Shown one piece after another: positions 7,649 to 17,270 of a DNA stretch of 57,421 bases; within the stretch, counting starts at the first letter, position 1, and the number at the start of each line of letters is the position of its first letter. The translations under genes were made by a program, and so were the position numbers. Source of the stretch: Clostridiales bacterium. GTDB lineage: Bacteria; Bacillota; Clostridia; Oscillospirales; Ruminococcaceae. The DNA is taken from positions 1 through 57,421 of the forward strand of contig JAAYSD010000109.1 of assembly GCA_012518465.1 (NCBI GenBank), written 5' to 3'. A model generated the notes under the pieces. It was given only the letters and a program-made list of their open reading frames with translations, did no database searches and had not been told where the DNA came from.

Positions 7649-9796
7649 CTATTCTCCCACCATACTCAGAGAAATCTTGCCTCTTTGTGCATCTACATCA
7701 ATTACCCACACATCTACATTATCACCCACACTAACAACTTCACTAGGGTGACGAACAAACCTATCGGACAGCTTTGAAATATGCACAAGTCCGTCTTGCT
7801 TAACACCTATATCTACAAAAGCACCAAAATCAACTACATTTCTCACCGTTCCTACAAGCTTCATACCAGGCTTTAAATCCTCAAAGGATTTTACAGCCCT
7901 GCTGAATATAACTGGTGGAGCATCATCACGAGGATCTCTGCCGGGTTTTGTCATCTCATCAACAATATCCTTTAGTGTAAACAAGCCAGCATCAAGCTCC
8001 TTAGAAATAGCTGATAAATCACCTATCCTCTGCTTTATATCAGGAATCCCCCCGTTTTTCAGCTCCTGCAAGCTGACTCCCGCACGATTTAAAAGTTCGG
8101 TAGCCACATTATAGCTTTCAGGGTGAACGCTCGTGCTATCCAAGGGATTCTTCCCATTAGATATCCTTAAAAATCCTGCACATTGCTTATATGCCTTTTC
8201 CCCAAGCTTAGAAACTTTTTTTAGCTGCTTTCTATCTGTGAAAACCCCATTTTCCTCCCTGTATGCAACAATGTTTCTCGCCACAGCAGAGCCTATTCCC
8301 GCAACATAACCCAACAAGCTGGAGCTTGCAGTGTTTAAGTCAACGCCAACACGGTTTACCACGTTTTCAACAACATCGGTCAATGCACTTTCCAATGCTC
8401 CTTGATTAAGGTCGTGCTGATATTGTCCTACGCCTATTGACTTTACGGGAATTTTAACCAGCTCTGCCAAAGGGTCCTGCAGCCTTCTGCCTAAGCTCAT
8501 AGCTCCTCTTGTAGTCACATCTAAGTCAGGATATTCCTCGCTTGCCGCTTTTGAGGCTGAATAAACCGACGCCCCTGCCTCATTTACAATTGTATATTTT
8601 ATTGACAGTCCTGACTTTTCTATAAAGTCAGAAACCACCTCCTCAGTTTCTCGTGAGGCTGTACCATTTCCAATTACAATTATATTTATATTGTATTTTT
8701 CAGCTAAAGCTTTTAAGGTTCTGTGCGTTCCAGCTATATCCGCTCTCGGCTTTGTAGGATAAATAGTTGTATAATCCAACAGCTTTCCTTGTTCGTCCAA
8801 AACTGCGACCTTACAGCCCGTTCGAAATCCAGGGTCAATAGCAATTATCCTAGCATCTTTAACAGGACGCTGCTGAAGCAAATTTTCAGTGTTTTTTGCA
8901 AATACCTTAATAGCATCGTCCTCTGCCCTTTGCGTCAACTCATTTCTCATTTCTCTTTCAAGAGCAGGAAAAATCAAACGCTTATAGCTATCTGCAAGTG
9001 TTAGCTTAATCAGCTCATAAAAAGCACTTTCACCCTTTACTACAAAGCGTGATAGTATCGACAATGCTTTTTCCGAATCAACATCTACCTTTACTTTAAG
9101 CTTTCCTTCTTTTTCTCCTCGATTTATAGCTAAAACTCTGTGATTAGGTATACTTTTTATTGCCTCGGCAAAATCATAGTACGTTTCATAGACGGTTTTT
9201 TCCTCACTATCAACAGCAATTGACTGAATTAAACCATTCTTTCTTACAAAATCTCTTAGCTTTGAAATAATTTCAGCATCATCAGCTACAATTTCAGCTA
9301 TAATATCAAGTGCCCCTTGCAATGTCTTTTCCGCAGTATCATATCCAGCCTCAACATTAATATATCCTTCTGCCATTAAAATAGCGTCGGCATCATTTTC
9401 CTCTTGAGCCATAATAATTTCAGCCAAAGGTAAAAGTCCGGCATCACGTGCCTTTGTAGCACGAGTTGCACGTTTTTTCTTAAATGGCTTGTATAAATCC
9501 TCTACCCTCTGTAAAACCTCAGCCTCTTCTATATCCTTTTTCAGCTCTAAGGTCAGCTTGCCTTGTTCATCAATAAGACGAATTACCTCTTCTTTCCTTG
9601 CCTCAAGATTTCTTAAGTAAATAAGTCTATCGTGAAAATTTCTTAATGTAACATCATCAATTCCACCCGTCGCCTCTTTTCTATACCTTGCTATAAAAGG
9701 AATGGTATTCCCCTCGTCAATCAAGGCGATTGTAGAATTCACCTGTGTCTCGGTCAATTTAAATTCATCAGAAATAGCCTTTGCTATATCAATCAT
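7649..9796 (-). CDS. tex: RNA-binding transcription accessory protein Tex
   Basis: 715-residue Tex/YhgF protein that binds nucleic acid and influences transcription. Domain order is canonical: N-terminal helical region with IPFIARYRKEATGG, the YqgF-like RNase H fold (IIAIDPGFRTGCKVAVLDE, about residues 320-450), helix-hairpin-helix repeats (about 480-560), and a C-terminal S1 domain (about 640-712) with FGAFVDIGVKQDGLVHIS. Start ATG at 9796 has GAGGTG upstream. Monocistronic. Confidence 0.95.
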   Translation of the reverse strand: MIDIAKAISDEFKLTETQVNSTIALIDEGNTIPFIARYRKEATGGIDDVTLRNFHDRLIYLRNLEARKEEVIRLIDEQGKLTLELKKDIEEAEVLQRVEDLYKPFKKKRATRATKARDAGLLPLAEIIMAQEENDADAILMAEGYINVEAGYDTAEKTLQGALDIIAEIVADDAEIISKLRDFVRKNGLIQSIAVDSEEKTVYETYYDFAEAIKSIPNHRVLAINRGEKEGKLKVKVDVDSEKALSILSRFVVKGESAFYELIKLTLADSYKRLIFPALEREMRNELTQRAEDDAIKVFAKNTENLLQQRPVKDARIIAIDPGFRTGCKVAVLDEQGKLLDYTTIYPTKPRADIAGTHRTLKALAEKYNINIIVIGNGTASRETEEVVSDFIEKSGLSIKYTIVNEAGASVYSASKAASEEYPDLDVTTRGAMSLGRRLQDPLAELVKIPVKSIGVGQYQHDLNQGALESALTDVVENVVNRVGVDLNTASSSLLGYVAGIGSAVARNIVAYREENGVFTDRKQLKKVSKLGEKAYKQCAGFLRISNGKNPLDSTSVHPESYNVATELLNRAGVSLQELKNGGIPDIKQRIGDLSAISKELDAGLFTLKDIVDEMTKPGRDPRDDAPPVIFSRAVKSFEDLKPGMKLVGTVRNVVDFGAFVDIGVKQDGLVHISKLSDRFVRHPSEVVSVGDNVDVWVIDVDAQRGKISLSMVGE

Positions 9797-10181
9797 ATTA
9801 CACCTCTAAATGCTATAATTTATTTTATATATTATAGCATAATTCAAATAACAAAATCAATTTTTTAATATAAAAAAGCATTTTACAGTATATATACGAA
9901 GCTATTATTATATAATTTAAGATTTAAGGCATTTAATAAAGGCTTCTCCTTGTGCAAATTATCTAAATTTACCTTAAATATTACTCTAGTTTTAACAAAA
10001 ATAAAATATATATTAAAAAAAGCTTTAAAAAATACTGTTTTTGTGTTAAAATTATTTTGTGGTATTATAATTAAATGTAAATATCTATATTATAATATAT
10101 TAAATAATGCTATTACAATTCAGATAGTATGCCTATTTTATTATGGCATTTTTCTGCTTTTAAGAAGGGATGGGGTTTTTA
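9797..10181. other. Intergenic stretch tex / minD-like gene
   Basis: About 385 very AT-rich bases between divergent genes. It contains the tex promoter (9831-9860). An 87-codon open frame at 9950-10213 has no ribosome binding site and no recognisable protein and is not called. A possible weak promoter (TTGTGT, then TATTAT near 10060) may serve the MinD-like gene. Confidence 0.5.
9831..9860 (-). promoter_or_regulatory. Sigma-A promoter of tex
   Basis: Minus-strand TTGATT (plus 9855-9860), 18-base spacer, TATAAT (plus 9831-9836). Confidence 0.65.
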
Positions 10182-10919
10182 ATGTCGCAAATAATTGCTG
10201 TAACAGCAGGTAAAGGTGGCACTGGAAAATCTACTACAAGTGCAAACCTCGCTCACGCTTTAGCCAGCATGGGTAAAAGGACGCTTGTAGTTGAGCTTGA
10301 CTTTGGTCTTAGGTGTCTTGACATTATGCTTGGAATAAGAGATAAGGCAAAGCACGATATTGGCGATTATTTGGAAGGCACAATTGATATTCTTTCTGCT
10401 ACTACAAAGGTAGAGTTTGTCGACAATCTATATCTTGTATGTGCTACAAAAAACCCTTTTATGGATATTAATCCGGAAAAGGTTATGGGAGTATGTGAAG
10501 AAATGCGGGAGCATTTTGAATTTATTATAATTGATACAGCAGGTGTTGGCAGCTCTGTTTTCAGCGTAATAAAAGCAGCTGAGCTTGTTTTAATGGTCAG
10601 TACTCCTGATCCCGTTTGCGTGCGTGACAGTGCAATGCTAAGTGACTTTTTATATGTAAAAAACAGCACCAATCAAAAGCTTATTATAAACAAGGTTCAT
10701 TCCACCTTTAAAGATGATAATGCTCTTTATGACCTTGATGAAGTAATGGATACGGTAGGAATCCCGCTTTTAGGTGTTGTACCTGAGGACAATACAATTA
10801 GAGTATGTGGGGCAAAGGGCTTGCCTCTCCCTCCAAATTGTGACGGGGCTAAAGCTTATAAAGCAATAGCAAAAAGACTCTTAGGGGAAGATGTACCATT
10901 GACAATTAATATAAATTGA
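10182..10919 (+). CDS. minD: MinD-like ParA-family ATPase
   Basis: 245-residue deviant-Walker ATPase. The P-loop is AGKGGTGKST with the signature lysine (Lys11) as well as the Walker lysine; the second motif VELDFGLRCLDIMLGI matches the MinD DLDIGLRNLD region, and FIIIDTAG is the switch II. MinD places the division inhibitor MinC at the membrane. I do not see a clear amphipathic membrane-targeting helix at the C-terminus (ends LTININ), and neither minC nor minE is adjacent, so a related ParA-type role is possible. The ATG at 10182 is chosen because an in-frame ATG at 10170 overlaps the GAAGGGATGGGG binding site. Confidence 0.75.
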   Translation: MSQIIAVTAGKGGTGKSTTSANLAHALASMGKRTLVVELDFGLRCLDIMLGIRDKAKHDIGDYLEGTIDILSATTKVEFVDNLYLVCATKNPFMDINPEKVMGVCEEMREHFEFIIIDTAGVGSSVFSVIKAAELVLMVSTPDPVCVRDSAMLSDFLYVKNSTNQKLIINKVHSTFKDDNALYDLDEVMDTVGIPLLGVVPEDNTIRVCGAKGLPLPPNCDGAKAYKAIAKRLLGEDVPLTININ

Positions 10920-11020
10920 TTATACTTATATAGAGATACTTTATTTTGGAGTATTTAATACATAGATTGAAAATTCAATCTGATAATTTCAGCAGTTTAT
11001 CTGCTTTTTCTGGAGGTATT

Positions 11021-11419
11021 ATGAATATAGCTTTAATAGCACATGATTCTAAAAAGGAGCTTATGGTTCAGTTTTGCATAGCATATTGCGGTGTTTTAAG
11101 CTGTCATAATCTCTGTGCCACAGGTACAACCGGCAAACTAGTATCAGAGGCTACGGGGCTGCGTATACAAAGATATTTAAGTGGCTCACAAGGTGGTGAC
11201 CAACAAATCGCCGCTAGAATTTCGTGCAATGAAATAGATGTTTTAATCTTTTTTAGAGATCCGTTAAATGCTAAATCACACGAACCAAATGACATGACGC
11301 TTTTAAGACTCAGTGATGTGCATAACATTCCTGTTGCAACAAATATAGCAACCGCCGAGGCACTTATTCACGCACTTGAAAGAGGCGACCTTGACTGGCG
11401 TGAAATAGTTAAGGGCTAG
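11021..11419 (+). CDS. mgsA: Methylglyoxal synthase
   Basis: 132-residue enzyme converting dihydroxyacetone phosphate to methylglyoxal plus phosphate, a glycolytic bypass. Family marks: [19 protein letters not shown] (phosphate binding), [14 protein letters not shown] with Asp60, FFRDPL with Asp80, and HEPND. Both catalytic Asp positions are present. The true start is the ATG at 11021, 5 bases after GGAGG; the open frame extends 25 codons further upstream without support. Ends before the terminator at 11445-11480. Confidence 0.94.
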   Translation: MNIALIAHDSKKELMVQFCIAYCGVLSCHNLCATGTTGKLVSEATGLRIQRYLSGSQGGDQQIAARISCNEIDVLIFFRDPLNAKSHEPNDMTLLRLSDVHNIPVATNIATAEALIHALERGDLDWREIVKG

Positions 11420-11444
11420 CTGGATATTTCTTAATATTATGCAG

Positions 11445-11480
11445 GCTTTGTGAGAAACTAATATTTTCACAAAGCTTTTT
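11445..11480 (+). terminator. Terminator of mgsA
   Basis: Stem GCTTTGTGA (11445-11453) with TCACAAAGC (11467-11475), 13-base loop, followed by TTTTT. Confidence 0.82.
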
Positions 11481-11500
11481 GCAATTTTTGAAATTAATAC

Positions 11501-11544
11501 TTGCATTTTCACTTTTTTTAATATATAATGATACATAGGTATCA
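11501..11544 (+). promoter_or_regulatory. Promoter and palindromic operator of the RpiR-family gene
   Basis: TTGCAT (11501-11506), 17-base spacer, TATAAT (11524-11529). The palindrome TGATAC-ATAG-GTATCA (11529-11544) directly abuts the -10 and would cover the transcription start, a good position for a repressor site. Confidence 0.68.
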
Positions 11545-11575
11545 ATATTTTTATTGAAAATGAAGAAGGATAAAT

Positions 11576-12436
11576 ATGCAAAACGATTTATTAGCTGCTA
11601 TTTCTGAAAAACTTCCTGACTTTTCAAAAAGTCATAAGCTTATAGCAAATTTTATATTAAATCACTATGAAAAAGCAGCATATATGACAGCACTAAAGCT
11701 CGGAAATGCTGTCGGCGTAAGTGAATCTACTGTTGTTCGCTTTGCCATAGAAATGGGATTTGAAGGGTATCCTGAGCTGCAAAAATCCCTGCAAAGCCAC
11801 ATTAAAAACCGTTTGACAAGCCTGCAAAGAATGGAAGTAGCAAACGGTAGGATTCCACATGATAATATTCTTCACACTGTACTAAATCAAGATATAGATA
11901 AAATCAGACGCACACTTGAAGAAACCTCAAAGCCAGCCTTTGATGAAGCTGTGGAAAAAATACTTTCAGCTAAAAAGGTTTATATTCTAGGTGCTATGAG
12001 CAGTGGTGTTTTAGCTACTTTTTTAAATCATTATCTAGAAATCATTCTTGATAATGTGTTTTTTGTACAAGCAACAAATATGAGTGGCATTTATCACCAG
12101 ATGGTAAAAATATCAAGTGGAGATGCCTTTATCAGCATTTCTTTCCCTAGATATTCTTTCAGCACATTAAAGGCTACTCAATTTGCACATGAAAGTGGTG
12201 CAAATATAATTGCCATTACTGATAGTGAGCGTTCTCCATTAGCTCAATTTTCTCATCAGCTTTTAATCGCTAGAAGTGATATGGTATCGTTTGCTGATAG
12301 TCTTGTAGCACCCTTGAGCTTAATTAATGCGCTAATAGTAGCCCTTGGTCTTAAAAACAAAGACAAAATCTCATCTACATTAGAAAAGCTCGAAAATCTT
12401 TGGCAAGAAAATGAAGTGTATAAAACTGATGAATAA
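11576..12436 (+). CDS. MurR/RpiR-family transcriptional regulator
   Basis: 286-residue regulator with an N-terminal RpiR helix-turn-helix domain (about residues 1-77; VGVSESTVVRFAIEMGFEGY is the DNA-reading part) and a C-terminal SIS sugar-phosphate domain (about 120-260; GAMSSGVLATF, ISFPRYSFSTL). Such proteins respond to phosphosugars and often repress amino-sugar or sialic acid genes; the ligand here is unknown and no sugar operon adjoins. It overlaps the flavoprotein gene by 8 bases, so the two are cotranscribed. Confidence 0.88.
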   Translation: MQNDLLAAISEKLPDFSKSHKLIANFILNHYEKAAYMTALKLGNAVGVSESTVVRFAIEMGFEGYPELQKSLQSHIKNRLTSLQRMEVANGRIPHDNILHTVLNQDIDKIRRTLEETSKPAFDEAVEKILSAKKVYILGAMSSGVLATFLNHYLEIILDNVFFVQATNMSGIYHQMVKISSGDAFISISFPRYSFSTLKATQFAHESGANIIAITDSERSPLAQFSHQLLIARSDMVSFADSLVAPLSLINALIVALGLKNKDKISSTLEKLENLWQENEVYKTDE

Positions 12437-13667
12437 TATAATAATTATTGGTGCAGGTGCCTCAGGCATGATGGCTGCAATTTGGGCAAAGAAATTTAAT
12501 CCTAATTGTAAAATAACAATTTTCGACAAGAATAAGTCGTTCGGCAGAAAGCTGTCGATCACTGGCAAAGGCAGATGCAATGTCACAAACGCCTGCAAGG
12601 TCGAAGATTTAATCATCAACACTCCTCGCAATGGAAAATTTTTATACAGTGCTTTTAACTCCTTTTCTTCTGAAGATGTGATGGGTTTTTTCGAAAGAAA
12701 TAATGTTCCCTTAAAAATTGAGCGTGGAAACAGGGTTTTCCCCACTTCTGATAAAGCTTCCGATATTGTAAGAACCCTTGAAAGACTGACAAAGAATAGT
12801 GCTGATTTTATTTGCTCTAGAGTGGATAAAATTATAGTCAAAAACAATCACGCTATTGGTGTTACTTCAAATGGAAAGGATTTTTTTGCAGACGCTGTTA
12901 TTTTATCAGCCGGCGGAAAATCATATCCCGGTACAGGTTCAAACGGCGATAGCTATTTTCTGGCTAAAAGCATAGGGCATACAATCATTCCCCTTGAAGC
13001 AAGTCTTGTAGGTCTGGAATCAAATGAAAGCTTTATAAAATCATTAGCCGGACTTTCACTTATTAATATCGGCTTTAAGCTTTTTGACAGTAAAAATAAG
13101 CTTTGCTTTAGTGATATGGGTGAAATGCTTTTTACACATAAGGGAATTTCCGGTCCTCTTGTACTTTCTGCTAGTGCTTTTATAAAAGATGGTTTAAAAT
13201 ACTTTTGTGAAATCGATTTAAAGCCTGCTTTAGATGAAACAAAGCTTGACAAACGTATACAAAGAGATTTTTCTAAGCTTTTGAATAAAAACTTCTCCAA
13301 TTCTCTCACCGATTTATTGCCACAAGCACTTATTCCTGTGATAATAAATCAAGTAGGAATTCCTTATGATAAAAAGGTAAATTCCATAACAAAGCAGGAG
13401 CGGCAAAGGCTCGTTTATACTCTCAAGCATTTCAAAGTAAATATTACACAAAAACGCCCAATAAGTGAGGCTATTATTACCAGAGGCGGAATATCCACAA
13501 AGGAAATAGACCCTAAGACAATGCTCTCAAGGGTTGTTAAAAACCTTTATATAACAGGAGAAGCCATTGATGTTGATGCCTTTACCGGTGGATTTAATCT
13601 GCAAATAGCTTTTTCCACTGGATATTTAGCAGGAAAATCAGCAGCTTTAAGCAATAGCATAATTTAG
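12429..13667 (+). CDS. NAD(P)/FAD-dependent oxidoreductase, HI0933/YhiN family
   Basis: 412-residue flavoprotein. The N-terminal Rossmann motif IIIGAGASGMMAAIWAKK binds FAD; ITGKGRCNVTNAC is the family hallmark, and the C-terminal TGGFNLQIAFSTGYLAGKSA closes the FAD site. Annotated elsewhere as aminoacetone oxidase-like or BaiN-like; the physiological substrate is uncertain. ATG at 12429 begins right at the Rossmann strand; an in-frame ATG at 12411 is possible and neither has a strong ribosome binding site. Overlaps the preceding regulator. Confidence 0.86.
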   Translation: MNNIIIIGAGASGMMAAIWAKKFNPNCKITIFDKNKSFGRKLSITGKGRCNVTNACKVEDLIINTPRNGKFLYSAFNSFSSEDVMGFFERNNVPLKIERGNRVFPTSDKASDIVRTLERLTKNSADFICSRVDKIIVKNNHAIGVTSNGKDFFADAVILSAGGKSYPGTGSNGDSYFLAKSIGHTIIPLEASLVGLESNESFIKSLAGLSLINIGFKLFDSKNKLCFSDMGEMLFTHKGISGPLVLSASAFIKDGLKYFCEIDLKPALDETKLDKRIQRDFSKLLNKNFSNSLTDLLPQALIPVIINQVGIPYDKKVNSITKQERQRLVYTLKHFKVNITQKRPISEAIITRGGISTKEIDPKTMLSRVVKNLYITGEAIDVDAFTGGFNLQIAFSTGYLAGKSAALSNSII

Positions 13668-13681
13668 CTGTTCTTTAGCTA

Positions 13682-13710
13682 TTGAATTATACTTACTTTT
13701 ATGGTATACT
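13682..13710 (+). promoter_or_regulatory. Sigma-A promoter of the cmk operon
   Basis: TTGAAT (13682-13687), 17-base spacer, TATACT (13705-13710), 27 bases before the cmk ATG. Confidence 0.78.
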
Positions 13711-13737
13711 AAAATTATATTTTTTAAGGAGTTTTTT

Positions 13738-14442
13738 ATGTCCTTTGTATCGCAGTCAACGAAAAAAAAATATTCCATAGCTATGGACGGTCCTGTTGGT
13801 GCTGGTAAAAGTACCTTAGCAAGAATGTGTGCAAAGGCACTGGGCTTTATTTATATTGATACAGGGGCTTTGTACAGGGCAATTGGACTTTACTGCTATA
13901 AAAACAACATTCAAGTTGAAAGTGAAAGCTGCGTAATCAATAGCCTTGATAATATTAAAATTGCACTTGAAAAAGGTGATGGTCAGCAAAGAGTTATTCT
14001 TAACGGAGAAGATGTTTCCGATGATATTCGCCTGCCTGAAGTTTCGATGAAAGCATCAGCTGTTTCTGCCATACCAAAGGTCAGGGAATTTCTGCTTGAT
14101 ATGCAAAGGGACTTTGCAAAAACAGAAAATGTAATTATGGACGGCAGAGATATTGGCACTGTTGTATTGCCTAATGCCGACTTAAAAATATTTATTACAA
14201 CAAAGGCAGAAATCCGTGCTAAAAGACGGTATGATGAGCTTATTCAAAAGGGAATAAATACCACCTTTGAAGAAGTTTTAGCCGACCTTAATACGAGGGA
14301 TTATAATGACAGCCACCGAAAGGTTGCCCCCTTAAAGCAGGCAGAAGATGCGTATTTAATAGATACCGGCAATATGGATTTACAACGGTCATTTGAATTT
14401 ACTTTATCATTTATAAAAGAAAAGTTGGGCTTAAATGTATAG
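13738..14442 (+). CDS. cmk: (d)CMP kinase
   Basis: 234-residue cytidylate kinase, phosphorylating CMP and dCMP. P-loop MDGPVGAGKSTLAR (about residues 16-29), CMP-binding IDTGALYRA, and VIMDGRDIGTVVLPNADLKIFI are all clear, as is the LID RDYNDSHR. Length is typical. Strong AAGGAG before the ATG. First gene of cmk-plsC-ispH/S1, a very common Clostridia operon. Confidence 0.96.
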   Translation: MSFVSQSTKKKYSIAMDGPVGAGKSTLARMCAKALGFIYIDTGALYRAIGLYCYKNNIQVESESCVINSLDNIKIALEKGDGQQRVILNGEDVSDDIRLPEVSMKASAVSAIPKVREFLLDMQRDFAKTENVIMDGRDIGTVVLPNADLKIFITTKAEIRAKRRYDELIQKGINTTFEEVLADLNTRDYNDSHRKVAPLKQAEDAYLIDTGNMDLQRSFEFTLSFIKEKLGLNV

Positions 14443-15028
14443 TTTAATCATAAAAATAGTTCGGTTTTTTTTCTCAATTGTTTATAATATTACTTATTAT
14501 AACAGAGAAAACATACCCAAGGGTGGTGGATTTATAGCAGCTGCTAATCACCAGTCAAATCTTGACCCACCTCTAGTAGGAATTGCATTAGACGGGAAAT
14601 ATTCCTTCATAGCAAAGGCTGAGCTTTTTAAAAACAAGGCATTTGCATGGCTTATTAAAAAGCTGGGTGCTTTCCCTGTTGAACGTGGAAAGGGTGCTAG
14701 TGAGCCAATTGAGCATGCTATTTCCGATGTTAAAAACGGTAGAATCCTAGTGATTTTTCCTGAAGGCACACGTTCTAAAGACGGAAAAATAGGCAGAGCA
14801 AAAAGTGGAGTCACTTTAATAGCCTCAAAGGCTAATGCACCAGTTTTACCAGTATGCATAAGATATGGTGAGAAAAGAAGATTTAGACGCAGAAAAATAG
14901 ATATAGCCTTTGGAAAAGTTATCTCTCCCGAACAGATTGTAATAGATGGTACTGATAGAAAGGCATTAAAGCAAGCGTCAGAATTAATTATGGGCAGAAT
15001 ATCCAATATGATGGATAATATGCCTTAA
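14435..15028 (+). CDS. plsC: 1-acyl-sn-glycerol-3-phosphate acyltransferase
   Basis: 197-residue membrane-bound PlsC, which adds the second acyl chain to form phosphatidic acid. Short N-terminal hydrophobic segment (about 3-20), acyltransferase motif NHQSNLDPP (the NHxxxxD box), FPVERG, and FPEGTRSKDG. Overlaps cmk by 8 bases (coupled). ispH/S1 starts 21 bases downstream. Confidence 0.94.
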   Translation: MYSLIIKIVRFFFSIVYNITYYNRENIPKGGGFIAAANHQSNLDPPLVGIALDGKYSFIAKAELFKNKAFAWLIKKLGAFPVERGKGASEPIEHAISDVKNGRILVIFPEGTRSKDGKIGRAKSGVTLIASKANAPVLPVCIRYGEKRRFRRRKIDIAFGKVISPEQIVIDGTDRKALKQASELIMGRISNMMDNMP

Positions 15029-15049
15029 GGCTGCTTTAAAAAGAAATGT

Positions 15050-17059
15050 ATGGAAATTAAAATTGCAAAAACAGCTGGCTTTTGCTTTGGTGTTCGTCGT
15101 GCTGTAACGCTAGCTGAAAAAATAGGGAATGAATATGGCTGTGCCGATACATACGGTGAGCTTATTCACAATCCCGATGTTATAAACGATTTAGAAGAAA
15201 AGCATATTCGTGCTGTTGATGATATTACCAAAGCTGAAAATCATGTGATTATTCGCTCTCATGGAGTATCACCTGAAATCATTGATTATCTCAAGGACAG
15301 TGAAAAGCCTTTTACAGATGCGACTTGTCCCTTTGTCAGCAAAATTCATAAAATTGCTGCTGAATATTCAAGCAATGGATATATTGTACTTATAGCAGGA
15401 GATGACAAGCATCCTGAAATAATAGGTATACGTGGCTACTGCAAAGGGAAAACTTATACTGCAAATACTCCAGAGGAACTAGAAAAGATTATTTTAGAAA
15501 ATAATCTTCGTCATAATGACCTAATTTTAATCGCTCAAACCACTTTTGATAGTGCAAAATGGCATAATTGTAAAAAAAACATTGAAAAGCTATGTACAAA
15601 AGCTAAAATATTTGATACAATATGTAATGCGACTATCGAACGACAGGAAGAGGCTGCAAGCCTTTCACAACAATGCGATTTAATAGTTGTAGTTGGCGGT
15701 TCTAACAGCTCCAATTCTAAAAAGTTAGCAGATATTTGCGGCAGATTTTGTAAAACTGTTTTTGTGGAAAACTCAAAGGGCATAGCACCCGATATTTTAG
15801 CGGGACTCCCCTTTAATGCTATAATAGGTATCACTGCCGGAGCCTCAACGCCGGCTTATATAATAAAGGAGGTTCATGAAAGAATGGACGAAATTATCAA
15901 AGACATCGAAACGGGGGAGGAGCTAAGTTTCGAACAGTTACTTGATCAATCTCTCAAAAAAGTATATATAGGAAATAGGGTAAAAGCTACCGTTGTAGCT
16001 GTCAACAACTCCGAAGCTGTTGTAGACATTGGTACTAAGCACTCTGGATATATTCCTGCTGATGAGCTTAGTTCAGATTCAAATGTTAATCCAATTGATA
16101 TTGTGAAAGCAGGCGACGTTATTGATGCTGTTGTTACTTCAATAAACGATGCTGAAGGTATAGTTTATCTTTCCAAGAAAAAGGTAGATGCAGCTATAGG
16201 TCTTGAAAAAATAGCTAAGGAATATGAGGCTGATCATGCTATCGACGGTGTTGTTTCCACTGTTGTTAAGGGCGGTATTATTGTATCAGCCTTAGGCGCT
16301 AGGGTATTTATCCCTGCTTCTCATACAGGCATTTCCCGTGAAGGAAAACTGGAAACCCTATTGAAGAAAAAAATTAAATTCAAAGTAATTGAGATTAATG
16401 AAGCTAGAGGCCGTGTTGTTGGTTCTATCAGACTTGCTAGAAAGGCCGAGCTTGACAAGGCAAGAGCTATTTTCTGGGAAAACATTGAGGTAGGACAGAA
16501 ATTTACCGGCGAAATCAAATCCATTGAGAGCTATGGAGTTTTCGTTGATTTAGGCGGAGTAGATGGAATGGTTCATACTTCTGAGCTAACATGGGGAAGA
16601 ATCAAGCATCCACGTGAAATTGTCAGTGTTGGCGAAAAAATTGATGTATATGTAAAATCATTTGATTTAGAGAAAAAGCGTGTTTCTCTCGGTGCTAAAA
16701 AGCCAGAGGATAATCCTTGGAATAAGTTTATTGATGAATATAAGGCTGGAGATGTTGTACCTGCAAAAATAGTCAGCATTACACCCTTTGGTGCATTTGC
16801 ACAGATTATCGACGGAGTAGACGGACTAATCCATATATCTCAGATTTCCTTAGAAAAGGTTACTAATATCGCTGATGTTCTTACCATTGGTGAAATAGTT
16901 GATGTAAAAATCACTGATATTGACACGGAAAAGAACAGGGTCAGCCTTTCTATCAAACAGCTTTTAAAGGAAGATTCTGAAGAAGATGCTGATTCAGCTG
17001 CTGAAGAAACCTCTGAAAACGCTGAATCCGATGATGAAAATAATGAGGACAATGCATAA
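15050..17059 (+). CDS. ispH: IspH fused to ribosomal protein S1 (HMBPP reductase / S1 domains)
   Basis: 669-residue two-part protein. Residues 1-280 are 4-hydroxy-3-methylbut-2-enyl diphosphate reductase, the last step of the MEP isoprenoid pathway; the three [4Fe-4S] cysteines are Cys12 (GFCFGV), Cys93 (DATCPFV) and Cys192 (ICNATIERQ), with the conserved His residues 40, 71 and 121. Residues about 308-640 hold four S1 RNA-binding domains, the last two the best (SYGVFVDLGGVDGMVH, FGAFAQIIDGVDGLIH), then an acidic Glu/Asp tail. The fusion is typical of Clostridia. No strong Shine-Dalgarno precedes the ATG, as often for S1. Ends the cmk operon. Confidence 0.95.
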   Translation: MEIKIAKTAGFCFGVRRAVTLAEKIGNEYGCADTYGELIHNPDVINDLEEKHIRAVDDITKAENHVIIRSHGVSPEIIDYLKDSEKPFTDATCPFVSKIHKIAAEYSSNGYIVLIAGDDKHPEIIGIRGYCKGKTYTANTPEELEKIILENNLRHNDLILIAQTTFDSAKWHNCKKNIEKLCTKAKIFDTICNATIERQEEAASLSQQCDLIVVVGGSNSSNSKKLADICGRFCKTVFVENSKGIAPDILAGLPFNAIIGITAGASTPAYIIKEVHERMDEIIKDIETGEELSFEQLLDQSLKKVYIGNRVKATVVAVNNSEAVVDIGTKHSGYIPADELSSDSNVNPIDIVKAGDVIDAVVTSINDAEGIVYLSKKKVDAAIGLEKIAKEYEADHAIDGVVSTVVKGGIIVSALGARVFIPASHTGISREGKLETLLKKKIKFKVIEINEARGRVVGSIRLARKAELDKARAIFWENIEVGQKFTGEIKSIESYGVFVDLGGVDGMVHTSELTWGRIKHPREIVSVGEKIDVYVKSFDLEKKRVSLGAKKPEDNPWNKFIDEYKAGDVVPAKIVSITPFGAFAQIIDGVDGLIHISQISLEKVTNIADVLTIGEIVDVKITDIDTEKNRVSLSIKQLLKEDSEEDADSAAEETSENAESDDENNEDNA

Positions 17060-17141
17060 TATCTTTTTTATCAAATCATTTACAAAAATAAAGCTATGCC
17101 GTATTTATAAATTAAATGCGGCAAAATCCATATTTGTTTAT

Positions 17142-17174
17142 AAAAGTATAGCTGTCAAAAAAGCTATACTTTTT
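17142..17174 (+). terminator. Terminator of the cmk-plsC-ispH/S1 operon
   Basis: 12-bp perfect stem (17142-17153 with 17162-17173), 8-base loop, ending in TTTTT. Confidence 0.8.
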
Positions 17175-17270
17175 GCATATAAAAAGAGAAATAAAACTAT
17201 ATTTGTATACCCTAATGCTTAATTTATTTGAGCATTTCTAATCGTTATTCGATATTAGAAAGGAGATAAA

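Noticed and set aside
9950-10213. 87-codon ORF before the MinD-like gene
   Set aside because: Very AT-rich, no ribosome binding site, overlaps the start of the real gene in another frame.
16986-17222. 78-codon ORF across the end of the ispH/S1 gene
   Set aside because: Lies over the acidic tail and the operon terminator; no protein signal.
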